55,073 nucleotides of DNA. It comes from Bacteroidota bacterium (GTDB lineage Bacteria; Bacteroidota; Bacteroidia; Chitinophagales; Chitinophagaceae). Positions 8,263 through 15,861 of this stretch are shown here, one piece after another. A program made the position numbers and the translations under genes. The stretch spans positions 1 to 55,073 of the forward strand of contig CANFOM010000018.1 in NCBI GenBank assembly GCA_947448725.1. The letters run 5' to 3'. Within the stretch, counting starts at the first letter, position 1. Each line of letters opens with the position of its first letter. The notes beneath the pieces were generated by a model. It ran no database searches and was not told the origin of the DNA. It worked only from the letters and a program-made list of their open reading frames with translations.

Positions 8263-9423
8263 ATGAAACGTATTTTTGTTTTTGCTGCATTACTTGCATT
8301 GACCAATTCATTTCTATTTGCTCAAACTTCTTTTAATGGCCTTGATATGAACTTAGGGAATCTCTTTAGATTGTCCCCTGCTAAAACAAGATCTATTAGT
8401 CCAGAAAATTTTACTGGAGAAAAAGGTAAAGGCGGTATGGCCAAATTAGAAGATGCTTCGATTAAAAATAAAGCCAATGCCGCTCGTAATGCTGCAGATT
8501 TAGGTCAGGGTTGGAAAGTGAATCCTTATATCAAAATTGCTGCTGGCGAAACCATCACCATTGCCGAAATGGAAGGCCCTGGAGCTATTCAACATATTTG
8601 GATGACCCCTACCGGTAATTGGCGTTATACTATTATGCGTATTTATTGGGATGATGAAAAAGAACCTTCGGTGGAAACTCCAGTGGGTGACTTTTTTGGA
8701 ATGGGTTGGAATGTATATGCGCCTATTAATTCATTACCTGTTACGGTGAATCCAGGAAGTGCTTTTAATTGTTATTGGACAATGCCTTTTAGAAAAAAGT
8801 GCAAAATTACTATGGAGAATATCAATGAAAAAGATGCTATGACCTTATTTTATCAAGTAGATTATACTTTGACCGAAGTTCCTTCTGATGCTGCATATTT
8901 TCATGCACAATTTAGACATGAATACCCAACCAATGGCTCTAACTATACCATCGTAGATGGAATTGAAGGCAAGGGACAATATGTGGGTGTATCGATGGCT
9001 TGGGGGGTGAAAAACAATGGTTGGTGGGGCGAAGGAGAAATTAAATTCTTTTTAGATGGGGATACCCAATTTCCAACCATCAACGGAACAGGCACAGAAG
9101 ATTATTTTTGTGGTTCCTATGATTTTGAGATTGCTAATAAGTACATCGAATTTTCAAATCCTTATACAGGCCTTCACCAAGTAATTAGACCAGACGGTAC
9201 TTATAAATCACAACAACGTTTTGGAATGTATCGCTGGCATATTATGGATCCCATTCGATTTGATAAAAACTTAAAAGTAACCATTCAAGATTTAGGTTGG
9301 AGAGACAATGGAAAATACTTGGCCCAAAAATCTGACATTAGTTCGGTCGTATTTTGGTACCAAGCAGATCCGCATCATCCATTTCCTAAATTACCTAGTA
9401 AAGAAGCTTTGGAGGTAAATTAA
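8263..9423 (+). CDS. DUF2961 / GH172-family protein
   Basis: A 386-residue exported protein (signal peptide 1-20, ending L-F-A-Q). It shows the DUF2961 fold signatures G-P-G-A-I-Q-H-I-W-M (about 105-114), R-I-Y-W-D-D-E, P-V-G-D-F-F-G-M-G, WWGEGEIKFFLDGD (254-267) and G-T-G-T-E-D-Y-F-C-G-S-Y (275-286). The last two carry the conserved glutamates of characterised GH172 enzymes, which act on alpha-D-fructofuranosides or alpha-D-arabinofuranosides. Substrate here is not known. It faces a GH127 arabinofuranosidase with zero bases between the two stop codons, and both would release furanose sugars. Length is typical for the family. Confidence 0.85.
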   Translation: MKRIFVFAALLALTNSFLFAQTSFNGLDMNLGNLFRLSPAKTRSISPENFTGEKGKGGMAKLEDASIKNKANAARNAADLGQGWKVNPYIKIAAGETITIAEMEGPGAIQHIWMTPTGNWRYTIMRIYWDDEKEPSVETPVGDFFGMGWNVYAPINSLPVTVNPGSAFNCYWTMPFRKKCKITMENINEKDAMTLFYQVDYTLTEVPSDAAYFHAQFRHEYPTNGSNYTIVDGIEGKGQYVGVSMAWGVKNNGWWGEGEIKFFLDGDTQFPTINGTGTEDYFCGSYDFEIANKYIEFSNPYTGLHQVIRPDGTYKSQQRFGMYRWHIMDPIRFDKNLKVTIQDLGWRDNGKYLAQKSDISSVVFWYQADPHHPFPKLPSKEALEVN

Positions 9424-11388
9424 TTATTTTATTTCCTTTTTAAAAGTAGTTGGCAACCAAACTTGCATCGAATTACTACCTCTATTACACCATGTATAAT
9501 AAGGGATAGCTCTAATTTGTTGAAGTGTAGTTTGCACCGATGATCCGTCATCATTCATTTGCATCGTTGGAACATTTGCCGTTAAGCTAATTACTTTCTC
9601 GTCTAATACAGCGTAATTTTCGGTTGTAAATGTAGTATTCACAGGAGCAATAAAATTCCATGCCTTTCCATTATTGTCAGCGCCTTCGATACAATAAACG
9701 ATGGGGCCTCTTTGTATTGCCATACGACCATTGTCTTGTACCAATTCATCTCTAGCTACAATTTTCTTAATGGTTAAAGGCAATTTATATTCTACTACAT
9801 CATTGTTTTTCCACTCTTGTTTAACTACTACATAACCATTTTCAATTTGATACCCAACTGCTTTGCCATTGACTAAAACTATTGGTGCTTCCTCTTTAGT
9901 ATCATTATCATAACGGTATAAATTTCCAGGTGCTGGAATTCCATTGGCCCAACCTGGCAAACGAAATGCAATAGGTACAATTACTTTCTTTTTCATATTC
10001 AAAGTGCATTTCATATCCCCTTGCCAAGGATAATTAGTAGCCATGGTCATTTGAATTTCACCACTAGGTAATTTGAAATTGGTATTGCTTCCTACAAATA
10101 AGTTCACAAATATTTTTCCTTCGGCATAACCATAAATGTAGTTTCCTAAAGAAGCAATTAATCTAGCGATGTTGGCTGGACAACAAGCGGTACCAAACCA
10201 CTCTCTTCTTGAATGTCTTCCAGAGGAAGCCAATGGATTACCATAAAAAAACTTATCTCCGCTTAGGGATAATCCATCTAAAGCACCATTGTATAAACTA
10301 CGCTCAAGTACATCAATATATTCGGCACTACCTGTTAAACTATTCATTCTTTGATTCCATAAAACCATCCCCACCGAAGCACAGGTTTCACAATAAGCTT
10401 GCTCATTGGGTAAATCATAATCTTGTGAAAAACCTTCATTACTTCCCGCAGAACCTATACCACCAGTAATGTACATATTTCTAAATACAACATCTTCCCA
10501 TACTCTGCGCATTGCAGTAAGATACCCTTGGTCACCCGTATGTGCAGCCACATCCGCAGCGCCTGTATATAAATACATGGCCCTTACTGCATGTCCGGTA
10601 ATTTCTTTTTGGTCTTTAACAGGCACAGCATCTTGCGCATAGGCGGTATCTTTCCAATCTGTCCAAGTATAACCCACTGCTAATTTTTTTCCACGCTCAG
10701 ACAATAACCAATCTGCTAAGTTCAAATACTTTTTATCTTCTGTTACTCGATATAATTTTACCAAGGCCAATTCTAATTCTTGATGACCCGTTACCCAATC
10801 ACGTTTGCCTGGCCCAAATAAAGAATCAAAATAGTTGGCCCATTTAATGACTACGTCTAAAAATTTTCTTTTACCGGTCGCATCATAATAGGCAACAGCA
10901 GCTTCTATCATATGACCTGCATTGTAATCTTCATGCATACTCATATCTGTCCATCTTTTTTCTAAACCATTTAAAGTATAATAAGTATTTAAATACCCAT
11001 CTTCTAATTGGGCTGCTGCAATTTTATCTATCCATTCGTCGGCTTTGGCTTCTAAATTTTTATCCTTATTGGTCTTAATTGCATAAGACATGGCCTCAAT
11101 GGCTTTAAAAACATCTGAGTCATCATAAAACACTCCCTCATGTTTCTCCCCTTTTTTTCTAGCCACTTTTTCAAAATTTCTAATTCTAGCCGTTTTTTCT
11201 TCGGTTTGATAGATACATGCCGCTAAAGTTTTAGTAGCTACTAAATCCATTTTAGGTTTCCAAAAGGCATCAGTTACATTAACGTTAGAAAAAAGTACCG
11301 GCTCAATTTTAACCGTATTGGATTGTGCACGCACATAGCCATTAAAGCTGATGCATAAGAGTAATAAAAAAGAATAAATTGCTTTCAT
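9424..11388 (-). CDS. GH127-family beta-L-arabinofuranosidase-like protein (DUF1680)
   Basis: The start chosen is ATG at 11388, which gives a clean signal peptide ending V-R-A-Q. The open frame extends 10 codons further up to 11418. Catalytic elements of GH127 are all present (numbering of the longer frame): Glu328 (S-N-E-G-F), Glu344 and Cys346 (Y-C-E-T-C), and the paired Cys412-Cys413 (T-A-C-C-P-A-N). In the Bifidobacterium enzyme HypBA1 the equivalent Glu and three Cys bind zinc and one Cys is the nucleophile, with the same residue spacing. The N-terminal two thirds fits an (alpha/alpha)6 barrel, followed by beta-sandwich regions. The product should release L-arabinofuranose from glycans in the periplasm. 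Confidence 0.88.
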   Translation of the reverse strand: MKAIYSFLLLLCISFNGYVRAQSNTVKIEPVLFSNVNVTDAFWKPKMDLVATKTLAACIYQTEEKTARIRNFEKVARKKGEKHEGVFYDDSDVFKAIEAMSYAIKTNKDKNLEAKADEWIDKIAAAQLEDGYLNTYYTLNGLEKRWTDMSMHEDYNAGHMIEAAVAYYDATGKRKFLDVVIKWANYFDSLFGPGKRDWVTGHQELELALVKLYRVTEDKKYLNLADWLLSERGKKLAVGYTWTDWKDTAYAQDAVPVKDQKEITGHAVRAMYLYTGAADVAAHTGDQGYLTAMRRVWEDVVFRNMYITGGIGSAGSNEGFSQDYDLPNEQAYCETCASVGMVLWNQRMNSLTGSAEYIDVLERSLYNGALDGLSLSGDKFFYGNPLASSGRHSRREWFGTACCPANIARLIASLGNYIYGYAEGKIFVNLFVGSNTNFKLPSGEIQMTMATNYPWQGDMKCTLNMKKKVIVPIAFRLPGWANGIPAPGNLYRYDNDTKEEAPIVLVNGKAVGYQIENGYVVVKQEWKNNDVVEYKLPLTIKKIVARDELVQDNGRMAIQRGPIVYCIEGADNNGKAWNFIAPVNTTFTTENYAVLDEKVISLTANVPTMQMNDDGSSVQTTLQQIRAIPYYTWCNRGSNSMQVWLPTTFKKEIK

Positions 11389-11438
11389 ACTATAGTGATT
11401 GGTTTTTAAAATTTTCATTCGTTATTTATTTAAATATT

Positions 11439-14330
11439 TTAATTGTTTTTTTGGTCTTTTAAGATACATCTAAATCCAACAGTTCCATTCCTTTCAAAAC
11501 CCTGATTTACTTTTAATAAATACTGCGCATATGTTAATTCTCTCGGGCCTCCTTGCACATACCACCAACTTGCCGAAGGTTTGAAATAACTTCCTCCTTT
11601 CATAATTTGATATTCATAACTTCCAGAGGCATAAGCCGTATTGGTTAATTGCCAAACAGACCCTACTAAATCATACAATCCGTTGGGGTTAACACCCTTT
11701 TTATAGCTGCCCACGGTATCCAAATACCCATTTCCTAAATTACATAAATTACTGTCAATTCCAGCAATTTTAATAACACTTAAAGTATTGGTCACTTCCT
11801 CATACGTTCTTGTTACTGGATTCATTTGCTGCCAAGGCCATTCGTTGAGTTGATTGGTTTGTGCAGCATATTGCCACTCTATTTCCGTTGGCAAGGCCTT
11901 ATGATACCAATGGGCATAGGCTAATGCGTCTTCATAACTAATATAGATAACTGGTTTTTTCTCGTCATTGGGTCTTGGCTTACTCTTTTCCCAATGTTTT
12001 AAATAGTTGATAGTATCTGAAGGTTGGTAATTACTTTTTTGGATAAAACTATAAAATTCAGCATTGGTAACAGGATAAGTATCCATCCAATAAGAAGGCA
12101 TTTGAATTTCACTACTATCTAGATTGGAAGGATAAGGTATAAAATCATCCCCATGGGTTTGTTTAAATATAAATTTTCCGGCAGGAATAGACGACATGCG
12201 TGAAGTAGAAATTGGTTCTGTTGAATGATGAAGTTCACTATTTGATTTAATTCCTTGGTTTATTAATCGGGGAACACTCACTGGAATCATTACAATACTT
12301 TCGTCTAATAAAATACTACGACCCTCCACTGTATCTTTTTGCAGAACTTGAACAATTAACTTTCCTTCAAAACGGGGTGAAATAGTTTCAATGGGAATAG
12401 ATTGATTTTCGAATGGGACTAATAATGTAGGTTCATGTATACCCACATCTGTTTTCCATATTTCAATATGAATATTATTTTTTTGAGAATAATTACTTTT
12501 TAATAAGTTAATCTTTAGGTTATTTTGTTCAATGGTTGTTTCTATAGTTTTTGGGAAATGAACAATACAATCTACTGCCCCTTCATTATTAGTACCTAAA
12601 TATTTTTCATGAAAGGCCTCTGTTTCTGCTTCAATAAAATATTTTCCATTTTTATAGGCTGGCTTTAATAATTTATGATGAAACACATCCACAAAATGCC
12701 AATTGTATTTGGGGACTACCTCAAACAAATCGTTTTTATACCCTTGTGGGATAATTGAATAAATAGTAAATACTGTTTTTAGATCTGTAGCCCATTTATT
12801 GACCCAAATACTATCTACCGTTGTTGAAATTAAAGGGGTTGCATTAGGGGTATTAAAATTATCAGACAATAAACGTAATAATTTGGTGGTTTTTCCTAAG
12901 TATGCATATTGTTGATTGGTCCACTCCGGCTCACCAGGCACCATGATGTTCATTTCGGTTCCATAACCATTAAAAAAACTAGTGGCAAATTCTCTATTAA
13001 TAGGTTCTTTATACAATTCGGCTACTCTATAAATAGTAAACCCAGGTTGTATCCACTTGTTTAAATTTAACATAGGAGGATAATACAAAGCATTGTGCAC
13101 CCTACCGGATAATATTCCTTGCATGTCTTTTGGAACAGCCATGCCTTCACTATACATGACTACGCCCTTTCTTACCGAATCTGCCGCCAATTGCAATGAG
13201 TCACTAGAACTACCCTGCGTGTCTAATACCACTCCGTCTGCATGCGTATTGTTAATTAACCAGGATAAACCATTGTAATGATCCTGTGCTCTTGTATCTA
13301 CATCCCAAGGATTATAAGAAACAAATAAATGTTTTTTCTGTTTTGAAAAACGGTCACTTATATCTTGAATAGCACTTAATCCACCAGGTAAATCATGGTA
13401 TAAATCAAATTGATTGCGTTGATCCAGTCCTAGGGTTGGCCAAGTGGGCCAAATTGTAATAATATCATCTCCACCATACAATCGATTACCTCTCTCAATA
13501 AATTTATCTAAAGCATATTGATTGGCTTTGCGATCATAAAAATATTTATCCCAGGACATCATCAAGTGCATTAAATAAGTATGTCTAACCCATTGCAAAT
13601 CTTTTCTTTGATATAAGCTATCATTAAAATTTTCAACATCATATAATTTTCTTTCCTTAAACACTTTTACAATTCCATTTTGCCAAGCGCCTAAATAAGG
13701 TTCTATCCAAATAGAATATTCAATGCTTCCATTGGGATATAAAATAGTTTCAAATCTTTTCGCTTTACCTTTTATTAACGATTCGCTAAGTCTTCTACTA
13801 AATCCATACACAGACAAGTTGTTATTTAATAAGATTGAATTATAGCCTAATTCCCAAGCATTATCTGGAACAATTACATTGACAGGTAATATACCGGGTA
13901 AGAATAAATGGGTTCTGGATAATCGATGATCTCCCATTCCCGTAATATAGGCTTGATGGTTATTTTTCTCAAAAGGGAGTAAATTTTTAACGCTTATGGT
14001 ATCAGCCCCATCATTATTAATACGAATGTTTATTAACCAACCATCATGTGATTCAGTTACTTTTAAAATTTTCTGATGCAGGTCTTTTTGACTGGTCATT
14101 TCACTCGTAAAAAGAGCCAAAGAGGCTGGTAATTTATATACTTCATTGTTAACCTCAATAGCATTAATTGAAGTACTATCCTTTGAAAATTGAATTTGAG
14201 TAATTTTTAATCTTTTCGTATTGGAACTAGTAGCCAATAAATTATTTTGACTTAAAATAGGTTCACTTATCAATAAGATAAAAAAAAGTCCAATGTTATA
14301 AAATAATTGCTGCCTCTGAGTCAGTTTCAT
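11439..14330 (-). CDS. Secreted barrel-like protein fused to a C-terminal SUMF1/FGE-like domain
   Basis: A 963-residue exported protein (signal peptide to about residue 27, ending I-L-S-Q). The N-terminal part has beta-sandwich character. The middle (about 240-520) looks like a TIM-barrel glycosidase: I-W-P-T-W-P, H-A-D-G-V-V-L-D-T-Q and V-V-M-Y-S-E-G, with acidic residues at strand ends. Residues from about 715 form a SUMF1/formylglycine-generating-enzyme-like domain (I-P-A-G-K-F, D-T-Y-P-V-T-N-A-E-F, A-L-P-T-E-I-E-W-Q-Y-A-A, V-G-S-V-W-Q-L-T, K-G-G-S-Y, G-F-R-C). The segment after K-G-G-S-Y that holds the two active cysteines of true FGE has none here, so this domain is probably not a sulfatase activator. 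The gene ends 20 bp upstream of the GH127 frame and 50 bp from its chosen start, so the two are likely cotranscribed. Confidence 0.75.
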   Translation of the reverse strand: MKLTQRQQLFYNIGLFFILLISEPILSQNNLLATSSNTKRLKITQIQFSKDSTSINAIEVNNEVYKLPASLALFTSEMTSQKDLHQKILKVTESHDGWLINIRINNDGADTISVKNLLPFEKNNHQAYITGMGDHRLSRTHLFLPGILPVNVIVPDNAWELGYNSILLNNNLSVYGFSRRLSESLIKGKAKRFETILYPNGSIEYSIWIEPYLGAWQNGIVKVFKERKLYDVENFNDSLYQRKDLQWVRHTYLMHLMMSWDKYFYDRKANQYALDKFIERGNRLYGGDDIITIWPTWPTLGLDQRNQFDLYHDLPGGLSAIQDISDRFSKQKKHLFVSYNPWDVDTRAQDHYNGLSWLINNTHADGVVLDTQGSSSDSLQLAADSVRKGVVMYSEGMAVPKDMQGILSGRVHNALYYPPMLNLNKWIQPGFTIYRVAELYKEPINREFATSFFNGYGTEMNIMVPGEPEWTNQQYAYLGKTTKLLRLLSDNFNTPNATPLISTTVDSIWVNKWATDLKTVFTIYSIIPQGYKNDLFEVVPKYNWHFVDVFHHKLLKPAYKNGKYFIEAETEAFHEKYLGTNNEGAVDCIVHFPKTIETTIEQNNLKINLLKSNYSQKNNIHIEIWKTDVGIHEPTLLVPFENQSIPIETISPRFEGKLIVQVLQKDTVEGRSILLDESIVMIPVSVPRLINQGIKSNSELHHSTEPISTSRMSSIPAGKFIFKQTHGDDFIPYPSNLDSSEIQMPSYWMDTYPVTNAEFYSFIQKSNYQPSDTINYLKHWEKSKPRPNDEKKPVIYISYEDALAYAHWYHKALPTEIEWQYAAQTNQLNEWPWQQMNPVTRTYEEVTNTLSVIKIAGIDSNLCNLGNGYLDTVGSYKKGVNPNGLYDLVGSVWQLTNTAYASGSYEYQIMKGGSYFKPSASWWYVQGGPRELTYAQYLLKVNQGFERNGTVGFRCILKDQKNN

Positions 14331-14435
14331 GGTATAAAATAATACAGAAAGTTACTAAAAATGTACCTAAAAAGGAAAGTGTGGTGATTTGTTCTAGTAG
14401 ATTTATCTTTAGACTTGAAATAGACGAATCACCCT

Positions 14436-15107
14436 ATGGAAGTGGATATAGAAAATTCTTGGAAATTGGCTTTAAAAGATCTCTTCCAAAAGCCCTATTT
14501 TGATCAAATAGCTGCACATATTAAAGCGGAAAAAGAGCTGCATAAAACAATTTACCCTAAGGGGAAGTTGATATTTAATGCTTTTGAACAAACCCCTTTT
14601 GATCAAGTGAAAGTGATTATACTAGGTCAAGATCCTTACCATAATCCCCATCAAGCCATGGGATTAAGTTTTTCGGTTCCAGATGGCATCAAACCCCCGC
14701 CTTCTTTAATGAATATATTTAAAGAATTAAATAAGGATATTGGAATGCCCATTCCCCCTACTGGCAATTTAACCCCTTGGGCTAAACAAGGTGTATTATT
14801 ATTAAATGCGGTGTTAACCGTAAGGGAGCAAGAACCAGCGAGTCATGCTAAAATTGGCTGGATGGACTTTACCAACGATATTATTCAACTACTTTCCGAA
14901 GAAAAAAAAGGGTTAGTATTTATTTTATGGGGTAATTTCGCTCAACAAAAAATAAAACTCATTAATCCATTAAAGCATAAAATTTTAAAAGCAGCGCATC
15001 CATCACCATTTAGTGCTTACAATGGATTTTTTGGTTGCAAACATTTTAGTGCCACCAATGAGTATTTAGTTCAACATAATATTAACCCTATTAACTGGGC
15101 CATTTAA
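14436..15107 (+). CDS. ung: Uracil-DNA glycosylase
   Basis: A 223-residue family 1 uracil-DNA glycosylase, full length. It excises uracil from DNA and starts base excision repair in the cytoplasm. The water-activating motif GQDPYH is at 64-69 (Asp66), the uracil-binding L-L-L-N motif at 121-124, and the DNA-intercalation motif H-P-S-P at 188-191 followed by F-F-G-C-K-H-F-S. The start ATG at 14436 fits the family N-terminus. plsC follows 10 bp downstream on the same strand, so the two may be cotranscribed. Confidence 0.97.
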   Translation: MEVDIENSWKLALKDLFQKPYFDQIAAHIKAEKELHKTIYPKGKLIFNAFEQTPFDQVKVIILGQDPYHNPHQAMGLSFSVPDGIKPPPSLMNIFKELNKDIGMPIPPTGNLTPWAKQGVLLLNAVLTVREQEPASHAKIGWMDFTNDIIQLLSEEKKGLVFILWGNFAQQKIKLINPLKHKILKAAHPSPFSAYNGFFGCKHFSATNEYLVQHNINPINWAI

Positions 15108-15117
15108 ATTAGTATTT

Positions 15118-15861
15118 ATGAATATAATAAAAAATATAGTTGCTCGCCTATTAGCCTTCTGGGCCTTATTTGTTTTTGCATCCACTATGTTTATTTTTAT
15201 TTGGTTTTATTTATTTTGTTTTATTATGCCTGATCCATTAAAAACAAGATTCCATCGCCGCGTTTCTCAGGTTTGGATGGGCCTGTTTTTGTTTTTATCA
15301 GGTTGTTCTTTTAAAGTCACTGGCAAGGAGGTTTTTGACGGACTAGAAAATTCAATTGTAGTTTGCAATCACAATAGTTTAATTGACATTCCTATTAGCA
15401 CCCCATTTTTGCCAAGAGCCAATAAAACCATTGCCAAAAAAAGTTTTGTGTATGTTCCTCTATTTGGATGGGTGTATCAATTTGCTTCCGTTATTGTGGA
15501 TCGAAAAGATAATCAAAGCAAAAGAGCGAGTTATGAGAAAATGAAAAATGTCTTAAACAATGGATTAGATATGCTTATTTATCCAGAAGGTACTAGAAAC
15601 AGAACTAATGCCCCACTTAAATCATTTTATGATGGTGCTTTTAAATTAGCCATCGAAACACAAAAACCAATCGTTCCAGTAGTTTTATTGAATACAAAAA
15701 AAGTATTACCTGCTAAACCCATTTTGTATTTAACTCCAGGCAAAATGAGGATGCATATTTTACCTGCCATTTTCCCACAGGGTCATTCCAAAGACAGTTT
15801 AAAGCAACTGGTATTTGATGAAATGGCTAAATATTATTTAGCAAATAATGATCAAGTTTAA
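15118..15861 (+). CDS. plsC: 1-acyl-sn-glycerol-3-phosphate acyltransferase
   Basis: A 247-residue inner-membrane acyltransferase that makes phosphatidic acid from lysophosphatidic acid. Two hydrophobic helices (about 8-37) anchor the N-terminus. The catalytic H-x4-D motif is N-H-N-S-L-I-D (His85, Asp90) and the phosphate-binding motif is Y-P-E-G-T-R (155-160). The end overlaps by 4 bp the end of the convergent lptD, so there is no room for a terminator between them. Confidence 0.92.
   Translation: MNIIKNIVARLLAFWALFVFASTMFIFIWFYLFCFIMPDPLKTRFHRRVSQVWMGLFLFLSGCSFKVTGKEVFDGLENSIVVCNHNSLIDIPISTPFLPRANKTIAKKSFVYVPLFGWVYQFASVIVDRKDNQSKRASYEKMKNVLNNGLDMLIYPEGTRNRTNAPLKSFYDGAFKLAIETQKPIVPVVLLNTKKVLPAKPILYLTPGKMRMHILPAIFPQGHSKDSLKQLVFDEMAKYYLANNDQV

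Noticed and set aside
11439..14330. True formylglycine-generating enzyme
   Set aside because: The active cysteines are missing, and no sulfatase gene is in the window.
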